Origin: Deltaproteobacteria bacterium UBA3076
GTDB lineage: Bacteria; Desulfobacterota; Dissulfuribacteria; Dissulfuribacterales; UBA3076
Length of the DNA stretch: 20,578 nt
Reading direction: 5' to 3'
Assembly: GCA_002367355.1 (NCBI GenBank)
Contig: DFBQ01000041.1
Coordinates: 843-21,420, forward strand
The notes under the pieces were generated by a model that was given only the letters and a program-made list of their open reading frames with translations, did not search any database and had not been told where the DNA came from. The stretch's first letter is position 1, and every line of letters starts with the position of its first letter. The position numbers and the translations under genes are program-made. Positions 14,691 to 20,578 of the stretch are shown piece after piece.

Positions 14691-15773
14691 ATGAACACGC
14701 ATCTAAATACTAATGACAGGCATTGCCCTTTCAGCAAAGAACTATGCCATGGGATTTGTATCTATGCCAATATCCTGGAAAATATCAATCTAGGCCTGAT
14801 TGCATTTGACACCAAAGAAAAAACCGTCGTTTTTCAGAACAAAACCGCCATTGACATGTTCGAAACAATTATTCCTAAAGATTACAAAGCACTCAGTGCC
14901 ATTCTTCTTCCCGAAAAGATAGAAAATATTCACATAGAGAATATCCCGTCTCAAAAGACACTGAGGTATGGGGGCAGGCTCTTGGGTTATTCGGTTTATA
15001 CCGTGTCTAACAGATATCTCTGGATATTCATAAGTGACATTACAGAGAAAGCAAGACTTGAATCAATCGCTGAAGCTGCAAATATGATGAATAATATAGG
15101 ATATATTTTTTTCGGAATAAGACACGAAATCGGCAATCCTCTTAATTCCCTGAAAATGGCCTTGAGTGTTCTGCAAAAAAATATTAACCGGTATTCTTCA
15201 ACAGACATATTGGAATTTCTGGACCGCGCTCTAAATGAGATATCCCGAATGGAATACCTTCTTAAGTCCTTAAAAAGTTTCAATATGTTTGAAAGATTGC
15301 ATATCTGTAATGTGGATCTGCCATCCTTTATGGAAAAATTTCTACCTTTAGTAAAAAACGACTTTAAGAAAAAAAATATTAAGATCAAAACCATATTCTC
15401 GCCGGATGTTAAATATGCTCATGTTGATCCCAGGGCACTTCAGCAGGTAATGTTGAATGTCATGATTAATGCTTATGATGCCCTTAACGATTCTGAAAAA
15501 CCGGAAATTGTCATAACGATAAAACAAAAGGGAAACCTGATATGGATAAACATTATGGACAATGGATGTGGTATGACTTGGGAACAACAAAGAAATCTCT
15601 TCAGGCCTTTTTATACTTCTAAGCCGCAAGGCACAGGCCTTGGGCTAGTACTCACAAAAAAAATGTTGGCTCAAATGAATGGAAATATATCGATCAGCAG
15701 TGTAAAAAACAAAGGCACTACCGTAACAATATCTATCCCTGGAGGTCAGGATAATAGTAGCGAAACCGCCTGA
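14691..15773 (+). CDS. Soluble sensor histidine kinase
   Basis: Cytosolic histidine kinase of 360 residues with no membrane segment. Residues 1-25 hold three Cys (12, 19, 23) before a PAS-like sensor domain (about 27-118). The dimerisation helix has H145 in RHEIGNPLNSL as phosphoacceptor. The ATPase domain shows the N box (N256 to A264, with N260), the G1 box DNGCGM (290-295), the F box FRPFYTS and the G2 box GTGLGL (314-319). The set is complete, so it should be active. The response regulator gene starts 50 bases after its stop, so they form a cognate pair. It lies 63 bases after the SNF2 gene, so read-through is possible. Start ATG 14691 has a weak ribosome binding site. Confidence 0.9.
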   Translation: MNTHLNTNDRHCPFSKELCHGICIYANILENINLGLIAFDTKEKTVVFQNKTAIDMFETIIPKDYKALSAILLPEKIENIHIENIPSQKTLRYGGRLLGYSVYTVSNRYLWIFISDITEKARLESIAEAANMMNNIGYIFFGIRHEIGNPLNSLKMALSVLQKNINRYSSTDILEFLDRALNEISRMEYLLKSLKSFNMFERLHICNVDLPSFMEKFLPLVKNDFKKKNIKIKTIFSPDVKYAHVDPRALQQVMLNVMINAYDALNDSEKPEIVITIKQKGNLIWINIMDNGCGMTWEQQRNLFRPFYTSKPQGTGLGLVLTKKMLAQMNGNISISSVKNKGTTVTISIPGGQDNSSETA

Positions 15774-15823
15774 TTTTCCAAAAAAATAATCATGCAAAAG
15801 CCTCATATAAAGGAAAGCCAAGC

Positions 15824-17074
15824 ATGAAAAATGTCTTAATAGTAGACGACGAAAAAGTTTTCCTGCTCAGTCTTTCAGACGGTCTCAAGTCATATTCCGA
15901 TGAATTCAATGTCTTGATAGCCTTCAACGGAAAGGAAGCTGTCAAAATCTTGGATTCCACCAAAATTGACCTGGTTGTTACAGACCTGAAAATGCCTGAA
16001 ATGGACGGGTTTCAGCTCTTGGCATATTTGACCAGACATTTTCCTAATATACCAACAATCGTGATGACAGCATTTGGCACCCCGGACATGGAAGGAAAAC
16101 TCCTTACTATGGGTGCCACTCAATACCTGGAAAAGCCTCTGGACTTCGATGTGCTGGCAGACAACATCCGCCAACACGTTGCGAGGGACGACTCTCAAGG
16201 CCATATCAAAGGCATCACTCTGGGCACGTTCCTGCAGTTTCTGGAAATGGAAAGGAAAACCTGTACTCTTACGGTAACATCCGATGAACGTATCGGCAGC
16301 CTGTATTTTCTGGAAGGAGAGCTAATCAATGCCAAGACCGAAACATCGGAAGGTGAGCAGGCAGCCTACGAAATCATTGGTTGGGACGAAACAGAGATAG
16401 AAATTAATTATTCATGCGAAAACAAGACTAAGACCATCACCTCCCCGCTCTCTTTTGTCTTGATGGAGTCTTGTAAAATTAAAGATGAAGAAGCCTCACA
16501 GCAACTTGAAGAACAAGAGACAAAGGATATTGAAGAAAAGGGGATTGATAAGATCGAAGAGATCGATTTCCTGGTAGACAAAAAGGAAGATGAAGCAAAA
16601 CCGGATTACATAGAAGCAAAATACGAAGAACATTTAGTATCACAACCTGAAATAGAAAACGAATCAAAAGAATCAGGCATTATGACAGCGCAAGAAAAGT
16701 TGGAGCCGTTTAAGTCAATTATTGATTTTGCAGGTGCGGGGATTTTTACACCAACCGGAGAACCACTTGTCATGTTGCCGGCCGGAGAATTGAATTTAAT
16801 GGAAATCGCTATATTAGCCAACAGCATACTGGTTAATGCCCAAAAAGCATCTCAAGACATGGGGGCCGGTAGCTGTGAAATGATCCATATAGAGACGGAT
16901 CGTATTCATATACTTGTGCGGTGCTTAAATGAAGGCAAGGATCCATTCAAGGTCCATCCCGGCAAAGCTCACATACACATGGTCTTGGTGCTGTCCTCTG
17001 AGGCCGGTATCGGATTAGCCAAACTGAAAATGGCATCTATCATCAAGTCATTAGCAGATGATTTCAGGATTTAG
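15824..17074 (+). CDS. Response regulator REC-DUF4388(PATAN)-Roadblock/LC7
   Basis: 416 residues. The receiver domain (1-120) has the acid pair D8/D9, phosphoacceptor D54 (TDLKMPEMDG), T82 and K104, all intact. A DUF4388/PATAN-like domain follows (about 127-200, with TLGTFLQFLEMERKTCTL and GSLYFLEGELINA). A strongly acidic, probably disordered linker (about 210-285) leads to a Roadblock/LC7-like domain (about 290-416), a fold that regulates small Ras-like GTPases in systems such as MglA/MglB. There is no DNA-binding or enzymatic output domain, so output is probably by protein contact. The upstream histidine kinase is the likely phosphodonor. Start ATG 15824 follows AGGA at usable spacing. The stop is 15 bases from that of the oppositely oriented kinase gene. 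Confidence 0.88.
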   Translation: MKNVLIVDDEKVFLLSLSDGLKSYSDEFNVLIAFNGKEAVKILDSTKIDLVVTDLKMPEMDGFQLLAYLTRHFPNIPTIVMTAFGTPDMEGKLLTMGATQYLEKPLDFDVLADNIRQHVARDDSQGHIKGITLGTFLQFLEMERKTCTLTVTSDERIGSLYFLEGELINAKTETSEGEQAAYEIIGWDETEIEINYSCENKTKTITSPLSFVLMESCKIKDEEASQQLEEQETKDIEEKGIDKIEEIDFLVDKKEDEAKPDYIEAKYEEHLVSQPEIENESKESGIMTAQEKLEPFKSIIDFAGAGIFTPTGEPLVMLPAGELNLMEIAILANSILVNAQKASQDMGAGSCEMIHIETDRIHILVRCLNEGKDPFKVHPGKAHIHMVLVLSSEAGIGLAKLKMASIIKSLADDFRI

Positions 17075-17089
17075 AATATTTTTTCATAC

Positions 17090-19903
17090 TCATGGCCGAA
17101 CAGCGCGCACTCCCCTCTCATAGGAAAACATCCGGTCATTCTTGATTACGCTGCCATCGATAAAGAGAAAGACTTTGGCGCAACACTTACCCTGCTCTGC
17201 TGACGACCAATTCCAGAAAGTCCCACCACTAGAGAAAATTGGATCAATATGTATAATGTCGCCATCCTTGTCTGTATTTGATTTATTAATCTCATATATT
17301 TCCTTTAGCTCTGCAACTGCAGGAAGTCTCCAGTCACCATATCCGCCCGTGCTTAACTTATTAACGTATGACCTCGATTGTTCCCAATTCAAATATCTGC
17401 CAAGGTGAACATAACTATCCTCTCGGGTCCACATGAGACCGGTTTTTGTGTCTGTAATAGTGCTGTTTCTATGATCTATAAATCTGCCATCAGAAGAAAC
17501 TACTGGTTGTCTGAGCTTCGCGAAGAGCTTCTTTTCCTCTGACGGTTTAACTGTAATTATTTTGCTTTCTGTCTCAAATCCTTTTTTGATTAATTTAATA
17601 CTTATATTACCCTTCCTTACATTATCAAGACGTAAGGGTGTGACGCCTTTTTCTTTTCCATCAACAAATACCTTTGCCCCAGCAGGTAAACTCTTCACCA
17701 CAAGACTACCACATAGACTTTCCAGATGAACATCAATCTTTGTCTTTTTCGATGCAGTTATGTTGACCTTTCTCTCCACAACAGAAAAACAATTTTTATT
17801 AACTTTTACTATGTGCAATCCCTTCTCAACATTTTCTAAATCTAAGGGTGTGACGCCTTTTTCTTTTCCATCAACAAATACCTTTGCCCCAGCAGGTAAA
17901 CTCTTCACCACAAGACTACCACATAGACTTTCCAGATGAACATCAACTGTTGTCTCGCCAAGTGAGGGATTTACGACCAGATTACGTTTAACAGTACTAT
18001 AATGGTTCTTTTTTATTTCTAAGTTAATAGCTCCTTTTTTCACCTTATCCAGACGAAGCGGAGTCACGCCTTTCATCTGCCCATCCAAATATACATTCGC
18101 ACCTTCAGGATCACTTTTAACCGTCAACCCCCCAAGAAGTTGGGGAACAAGCTCTGCTTTGACTTCCTTAGTAGTTCCAAATTGCATTTCGACGATTTGT
18201 TCAAAATCATTATGGCCATTTTTTGTAACCTTAATTATATGCTTTCCGCCCATCCACATCCTAATGCTCAGAGGGGTCTCTCCTACATGATTTTCATCTA
18301 AAAAAACAGCCGACGCACTTGGCTCGCTTACAACTTTCAGGCCAGGTCTCAAGAAGACAAAAAGCCCCGTTGCCAAGAGACCCATTACAAGGATGGCTAT
18401 CAGCCCGACCTTGAGCAGACATCCTTTTTTATCTTTTCCTCGTGCTTTTTCTTTGTCGTCAACTCGAACATGCTCAGGGACGCCGCTTTTATCTCCAACC
18501 TCCTCTTCTTTTGCCTCCGGGGCCTCAACCATAGCCCCAACAGCCTCCTGGACAGGAATCTTCTCAACAGGAGTCTCCTCAGGTTCGGGTACGCTGATCT
18601 CTTCACCTGCTTCTGCGTGGATTTCTTCTTCGCTCTCAACCTGAAGAAACTCGGAGATATCAACATCGTCGCCAACATCTTTTTCTCTGACCTTCTGAGG
18701 TTCAGTCGTACCTTCCATTCCTAAAAGAATTTCCTCAACAGAAGCCTCCTCCGGTTCGGATACGCTGATCTCTTCACCTGCTTCTGCGTGGATTTCTTCT
18801 TCGCTCTCAGCCTGAAAAAACTCGGAGATATCAGCCTCGTCGCCAATCTCCTCTTCTCTGACCTCCTGAGGTTCAGCCATATCCTCCATTCCTAAAAGAA
18901 TCTCCTCAACAGGAGTCTCCTCAGGTTCGGATACGCTGACCGCCTTATCCAAAACCTCTTCTTTCTTCTCTTCTCCCGGTACGAGTTCGTCTCTCGTTAG
19001 CTTTAACTCCTCAAATGCCCCTGTCGCTGACCGTCGATCAGTCACATTTGGAGACATGGCCAGCACTACGGTATCCAGAAAATTCTTACTGTAACCCCGA
19101 TCGCCAGCTTGCTTTAATGGCTCCAAAATTGGATCCGGCTCTTCATTTGCTGATGATTGAACTCGGACTTGGATTTCAGGGGGTTCCTGTCCTGTCACAC
19201 ACTCATAAACTACAGCACATAGCTGATAAATATCGGTCCACAACCCACCTTCCCCTTCATCAGTATACACTTCATCGGGCGAATAACCGGAAGGTGAAAG
19301 CGTATTTTCATTTTTGGATTCGCTGTTGAGGGCATAACGTACGGCTCCGAAGTCGATGAGCATGGCAGAGCCGTCTTTTTTCAAAAAAATTGTGTCCGGT
19401 CTGATGTCTCTATGATAAATTCCCTTTTCATGTATGGCTTCTATGCCGTCCAGAATATCTCTCAACCAGAGCTTGATCCGGTTTTCCGGCATAGTGTTGT
19501 CCGGCCCCATCTGGTCAAGTTGCTTTCGGAGAGTCACACCGTCCTCATGTGACATGACCATGTATGCGGTCCTATTGGCCCTAAAACACCTTAATATCCG
19601 CACAATATTTGGGTGACTGAACCTGGCGAGAGCTTCTGCTTCCTCCATGAAGTATTTGAGTCCCTTCTGAAAGACATCCTCATCGGAAGAAAATTTGGCA
19701 ATTATCTCATCGTCTGATTTTCTGATTATCAAGTCCTGGGGCAAGAACTCTTTGATGGTTACGAGTTGGTCAAATTTAATATTAAAGGCCTTGTAAGTAA
19801 TACTGAAGTGATCATATCTTAGGATTTCCTCGATCCTATACTGTTCAAGTACAGACCAAGCAGCTAAAGCATATTCTTGTATCACATCGTTGTAGTCAGT
19901 CAC
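17090..19903 (-). CDS. Membrane Ser/Thr protein kinase-like protein with four PEGA domains and Lcl (DUF1566) domain
   Basis: 937 residues, type II topology predicted. The kinase domain (about 20-300) keeps K51, the helix C acids near 87-90, HRD D166 and DFG D184. It lacks every glycine of the nucleotide loop (R29, D31, S34 at those places) and has R168 and T171 where Lys and Asn are usual. An acidic linker of three 57-residue units (323-493) leads to one membrane helix (about 495-517). Four PEGA domains follow at about 521-590, 591-660, 661-730 and 731-800, then an Lcl/DUF1566 domain (about 801-937, with TGLMW, DWRLP and VRAVRP). The outer part probably binds the wall or a surface polymer. 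The start is GTG 19903, preceded by AGGA about nine bases away; the next Met is inside the kinase fold. Activity is uncertain. Confidence 0.88.
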   Translation of the reverse strand: MTDYNDVIQEYALAAWSVLEQYRIEEILRYDHFSITYKAFNIKFDQLVTIKEFLPQDLIIRKSDDEIIAKFSSDEDVFQKGLKYFMEEAEALARFSHPNIVRILRCFRANRTAYMVMSHEDGVTLRKQLDQMGPDNTMPENRIKLWLRDILDGIEAIHEKGIYHRDIRPDTIFLKKDGSAMLIDFGAVRYALNSESKNENTLSPSGYSPDEVYTDEGEGGLWTDIYQLCAVVYECVTGQEPPEIQVRVQSSANEEPDPILEPLKQAGDRGYSKNFLDTVVLAMSPNVTDRRSATGAFEELKLTRDELVPGEEKKEEVLDKAVSVSEPEETPVEEILLGMEDMAEPQEVREEEIGDEADISEFFQAESEEEIHAEAGEEISVSEPEEASVEEILLGMEGTTEPQKVREKDVGDDVDISEFLQVESEEEIHAEAGEEISVPEPEETPVEKIPVQEAVGAMVEAPEAKEEEVGDKSGVPEHVRVDDKEKARGKDKKGCLLKVGLIAILVMGLLATGLFVFLRPGLKVVSEPSASAVFLDENHVGETPLSIRMWMGGKHIIKVTKNGHNDFEQIVEMQFGTTKEVKAELVPQLLGGLTVKSDPEGANVYLDGQMKGVTPLRLDKVKKGAINLEIKKNHYSTVKRNLVVNPSLGETTVDVHLESLCGSLVVKSLPAGAKVFVDGKEKGVTPLDLENVEKGLHIVKVNKNCFSVVERKVNITASKKTKIDVHLESLCGSLVVKSLPAGAKVFVDGKEKGVTPLRLDNVRKGNISIKLIKKGFETESKIITVKPSEEKKLFAKLRQPVVSSDGRFIDHRNSTITDTKTGLMWTREDSYVHLGRYLNWEQSRSYVNKLSTGGYGDWRLPAVAELKEIYEINKSNTDKDGDIIHIDPIFSSGGTFWNWSSAEQGKCCAKVFLFIDGSVIKNDRMFSYERGVRAVRP
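17633..17736. repeat. 104-bp exact direct repeat, copy in fourth PEGA domain
   Basis: Identical over 104 bases to 17843-17946, with an offset of 210 bp, exactly 70 codons and one PEGA module. It covers the join between PEGA domains 3 and 4 and the first half of domain 4. Sequence outside the block differs between the copies. Confidence 0.9.
17843..17946. repeat. 104-bp exact direct repeat, copy in third PEGA domain
   Basis: Partner of 17633-17736. The sharp change from identity to clear divergence at both edges points to a recent partial duplication or gene conversion between neighbouring modules rather than constraint alone. Confidence 0.9.
18425..18937. repeat. Tandem 171-bp repeats coding for the kinase linker
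   Basis: Three in-frame 57-codon units (18937-18767, 18766-18596, 18595-18425 in coding order). The first two are close copies of each other (shared EEILLGME, ADISEF/VDISEF and EEEIHAEAGEEIS blocks). The third keeps the start and length but has diverged. The units are Glu-rich and probably disordered, and form the tether between the kinase domain and the membrane helix. Confidence 0.85.
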
Positions 19904-19941
19904 TGTTTTAATCCTATTTGGCGAACTTGCTTTTGTCCAAA

Positions 19942-19947
19942 ATTATA
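19942..19947 (-). promoter_or_regulatory. Possible -10 box for the Ser/Thr kinase gene
   Basis: TATAAT, a perfect -10 match on the minus strand, ends 38 bases before the GTG start. The region 17 bases further upstream has no good -35 hexamer, so the promoter may depend on an activator or the match may be chance. Confidence 0.35.
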
Positions 19948-20087
19948 TGTTGAGCCTGTTGATAGACATACTCAATGACAGACAGCCCTTCACCTAAAGT
20001 AATCGGTTCCAGGTTCAGGGTTCCAGATTCAAAGGTTATAGTTTGCTGATATCCTCAACTTTATAACACAATGCTCAGATTAGCCTC

Positions 20088-20106
20088 TTTCACCCACTGG
20101 GTGAAA
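20088..20106. promoter_or_regulatory. 19-bp near-perfect palindrome
   Basis: TTTCACCCACTGGGTGAAA has nine paired bases on each side of one central base. Length and symmetry suit a dimeric repressor operator, or a tight hairpin if transcribed. No adjacent gene start on the right is inside the window, and the kinase start is 185 bases to the left. Confidence 0.4.
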
Positions 20107-20124
20107 CATAACATTCGTCCTTAT

Positions 20125-20134
20125 TGACGCGTCA
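20125..20134. promoter_or_regulatory. 10-bp perfect palindrome
   Basis: TGACGCGTCA lies 18 bases to the right of the larger palindrome, about three helical turns centre to centre. It could be a second binding site, or chance. Confidence 0.25.
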
Positions 20135-20435
20135 TCATTTTGCTAACAGCCATTTAGGGATCTTCAACCGGGAACCGTGAACGTTGAACCGCTCAACCCA
20201 GGTTTCATATAGGCTATTCATGTCCTTAAATGATGTTTCGGAATAAATCAGGGTAATATTGATTCATTGCAACGATTATTAAAAAATTTTGGGTCAACCG
20301 GAACTGGTGTGATAAATTATCCCCTTTTTGTCAATTATTCGTTGTTTTACAGGTGGTTATGCCAATATTAAATATTGACATTTTTTACCCTTTATACCTT
20401 TGTTAAACCGTTGATATATTAGCAATGTTTGTAAC

Positions 20436-20575
20436 TTCTCAATAAGTCAGGGTACCAGTCACTGGATTCCCGCCTTCGCGGGAATGACGGGCGCTCACAC
20501 CCAATCGTCATTCCCGCGAAGGCGGGAATCCATTTAGATAGTCGCAAAATATGATTTGCCCGGACTTATTGAGAA
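20436..20575. mobile_element. MITE copy 2
   Basis: 140 bp with the same 12-bp terminal repeats, TTCTCAATAAGT at 20436-20447 and its complement at 20564-20575, followed inward by GGG. A TA lies two bases outside the left end (20432-20433); on the right, the window ends on the T where a TA would be expected. The inner palindrome has arms 20463-20489 and 20506-20532, exact reverse complements around 16 bases. The arms differ from copy 1 at the apex of each ATTCCC-N8-GGGAAT unit (GCCTTCGC here, GCCTACGC there), with the matching change in the other arm. Confidence 0.8.
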
Positions 20576-20578
20576 ATT

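Larger units (their letters stand above)
20005..20197. repeat. Second, degenerate inverted heptamer array
   Basis: Left arm units from 20005 are GGTTCCA, GGTTCAG, GGTTCCA, GATTCAA. Right arm units from 20170, in opposite orientation, are GGGAACC, GTGAACG, TTGAACC, GCTCAAC. Reading the right arm in reverse complement, about 22 of 28 aligned positions match the left arm. The phase of 7 and the GAAC core are shared with the array at 10257-10390. The central 140 or so bases are unrelated. Confidence 0.55.
19904..20435. other. Non-coding stretch with repeats and palindromes
   Basis: No credible gene on either strand. It begins with the kinase gene's upstream region, then an inverted heptamer repeat (20005-20197) enclosing two palindromes, then an AT-rich stretch (about 20200-20435) in which I see no confident promoter, RNA or open frame. 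The MITE copy 2 closes the window. Confidence 0.7.

Noticed and set aside
18393..18644. Ser/Thr-rich plus-strand open frame opposite the kinase linker
   Set aside because: It is the mirror of the Glu-rich tandem repeats on the coding strand and has no independent support.
20370..20410. TTGACA match in the AT-rich end region as a promoter
   Set aside because: No acceptable -10 hexamer lies 16-18 bases downstream, and no gene follows inside the window.

Overview
The window reads as a chromosomal segment of a Gram-negative, probably anaerobic bacterium of the Desulfobacterota (old Deltaproteobacteria). This rests on several things: the LptF/LptG lipopolysaccharide export pair; a PurS-PurL fusion of about 1000 residues without a glutaminase domain; a PflX-type radical SAM protein; a response regulator with DUF4388/PATAN and Roadblock domains; and a Ser/Thr kinase fused to PEGA and Lcl (DUF1566) domains. 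That combination is typical of the group, but no taxonomic search was possible. I see no tRNA, rRNA, CRISPR array, phage cluster or transposase gene.

Layout. 1-2198 (minus): lptF-lptG with an ATGA overlap. 2199-2336: a divergent control region with a palindrome and a long hairpin just before the purL ribosome binding site. 2337-5351 (plus): purSL fusion. 5352-5536: a small palindromic mobile element (MITE) that appears to have landed in the first codons of an unknown gene whose remainder runs to 6027. 6105-10192 (plus): a tight run of AI-2E-family membrane protein, PflX-like radical SAM protein, PPP-type phosphatase, unknown helical protein and Xer recombinase. 10193-10472: heptamer-phased repeats. 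10473-11098 (minus): a Phd/VapC toxin-antitoxin pair with a readable promoter. 11373-14627 (plus): a SWIM-SNF2 helicase. 14691-17074 (plus): a soluble histidine kinase and a REC-PATAN-Roadblock response regulator. 17090-19903 (minus): a large transmembrane Ser/Thr kinase-like protein that converges on the response regulator. 19904-20578: non-coding DNA holding a second heptamer-repeat element, two palindromes and a second copy of the MITE.

How it fits together. The first half is mostly housekeeping (envelope biogenesis, purine synthesis, chromosome resolution). The second half is a signalling block: a cytosolic His-Asp pair that ends in a Roadblock domain, which in other systems works with small GTPases, next to a membrane Ser/Thr kinase whose outer part is four PEGA modules and an Lcl domain. 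Physical proximity is the only evidence linking the two signalling routes.

The most informative observations are: (1) a MITE with TA-flanked 12-bp terminal repeats, where removing one TA-to-TA unit restores an open frame from a GTG start; (2) two copies of that MITE whose internal stems differ by compensatory changes; (3) inverted arrays of 7-bp units around GAAC, seen twice; (4) a Ser/Thr kinase that has lost all glycines of its nucleotide loop and the catalytic-loop Asn while keeping Lys, HRD and DFG; (5) exact 104-bp and near-exact 171-bp repeats inside that kinase gene. None of these amounts to a clearly new defence or metabolic system.
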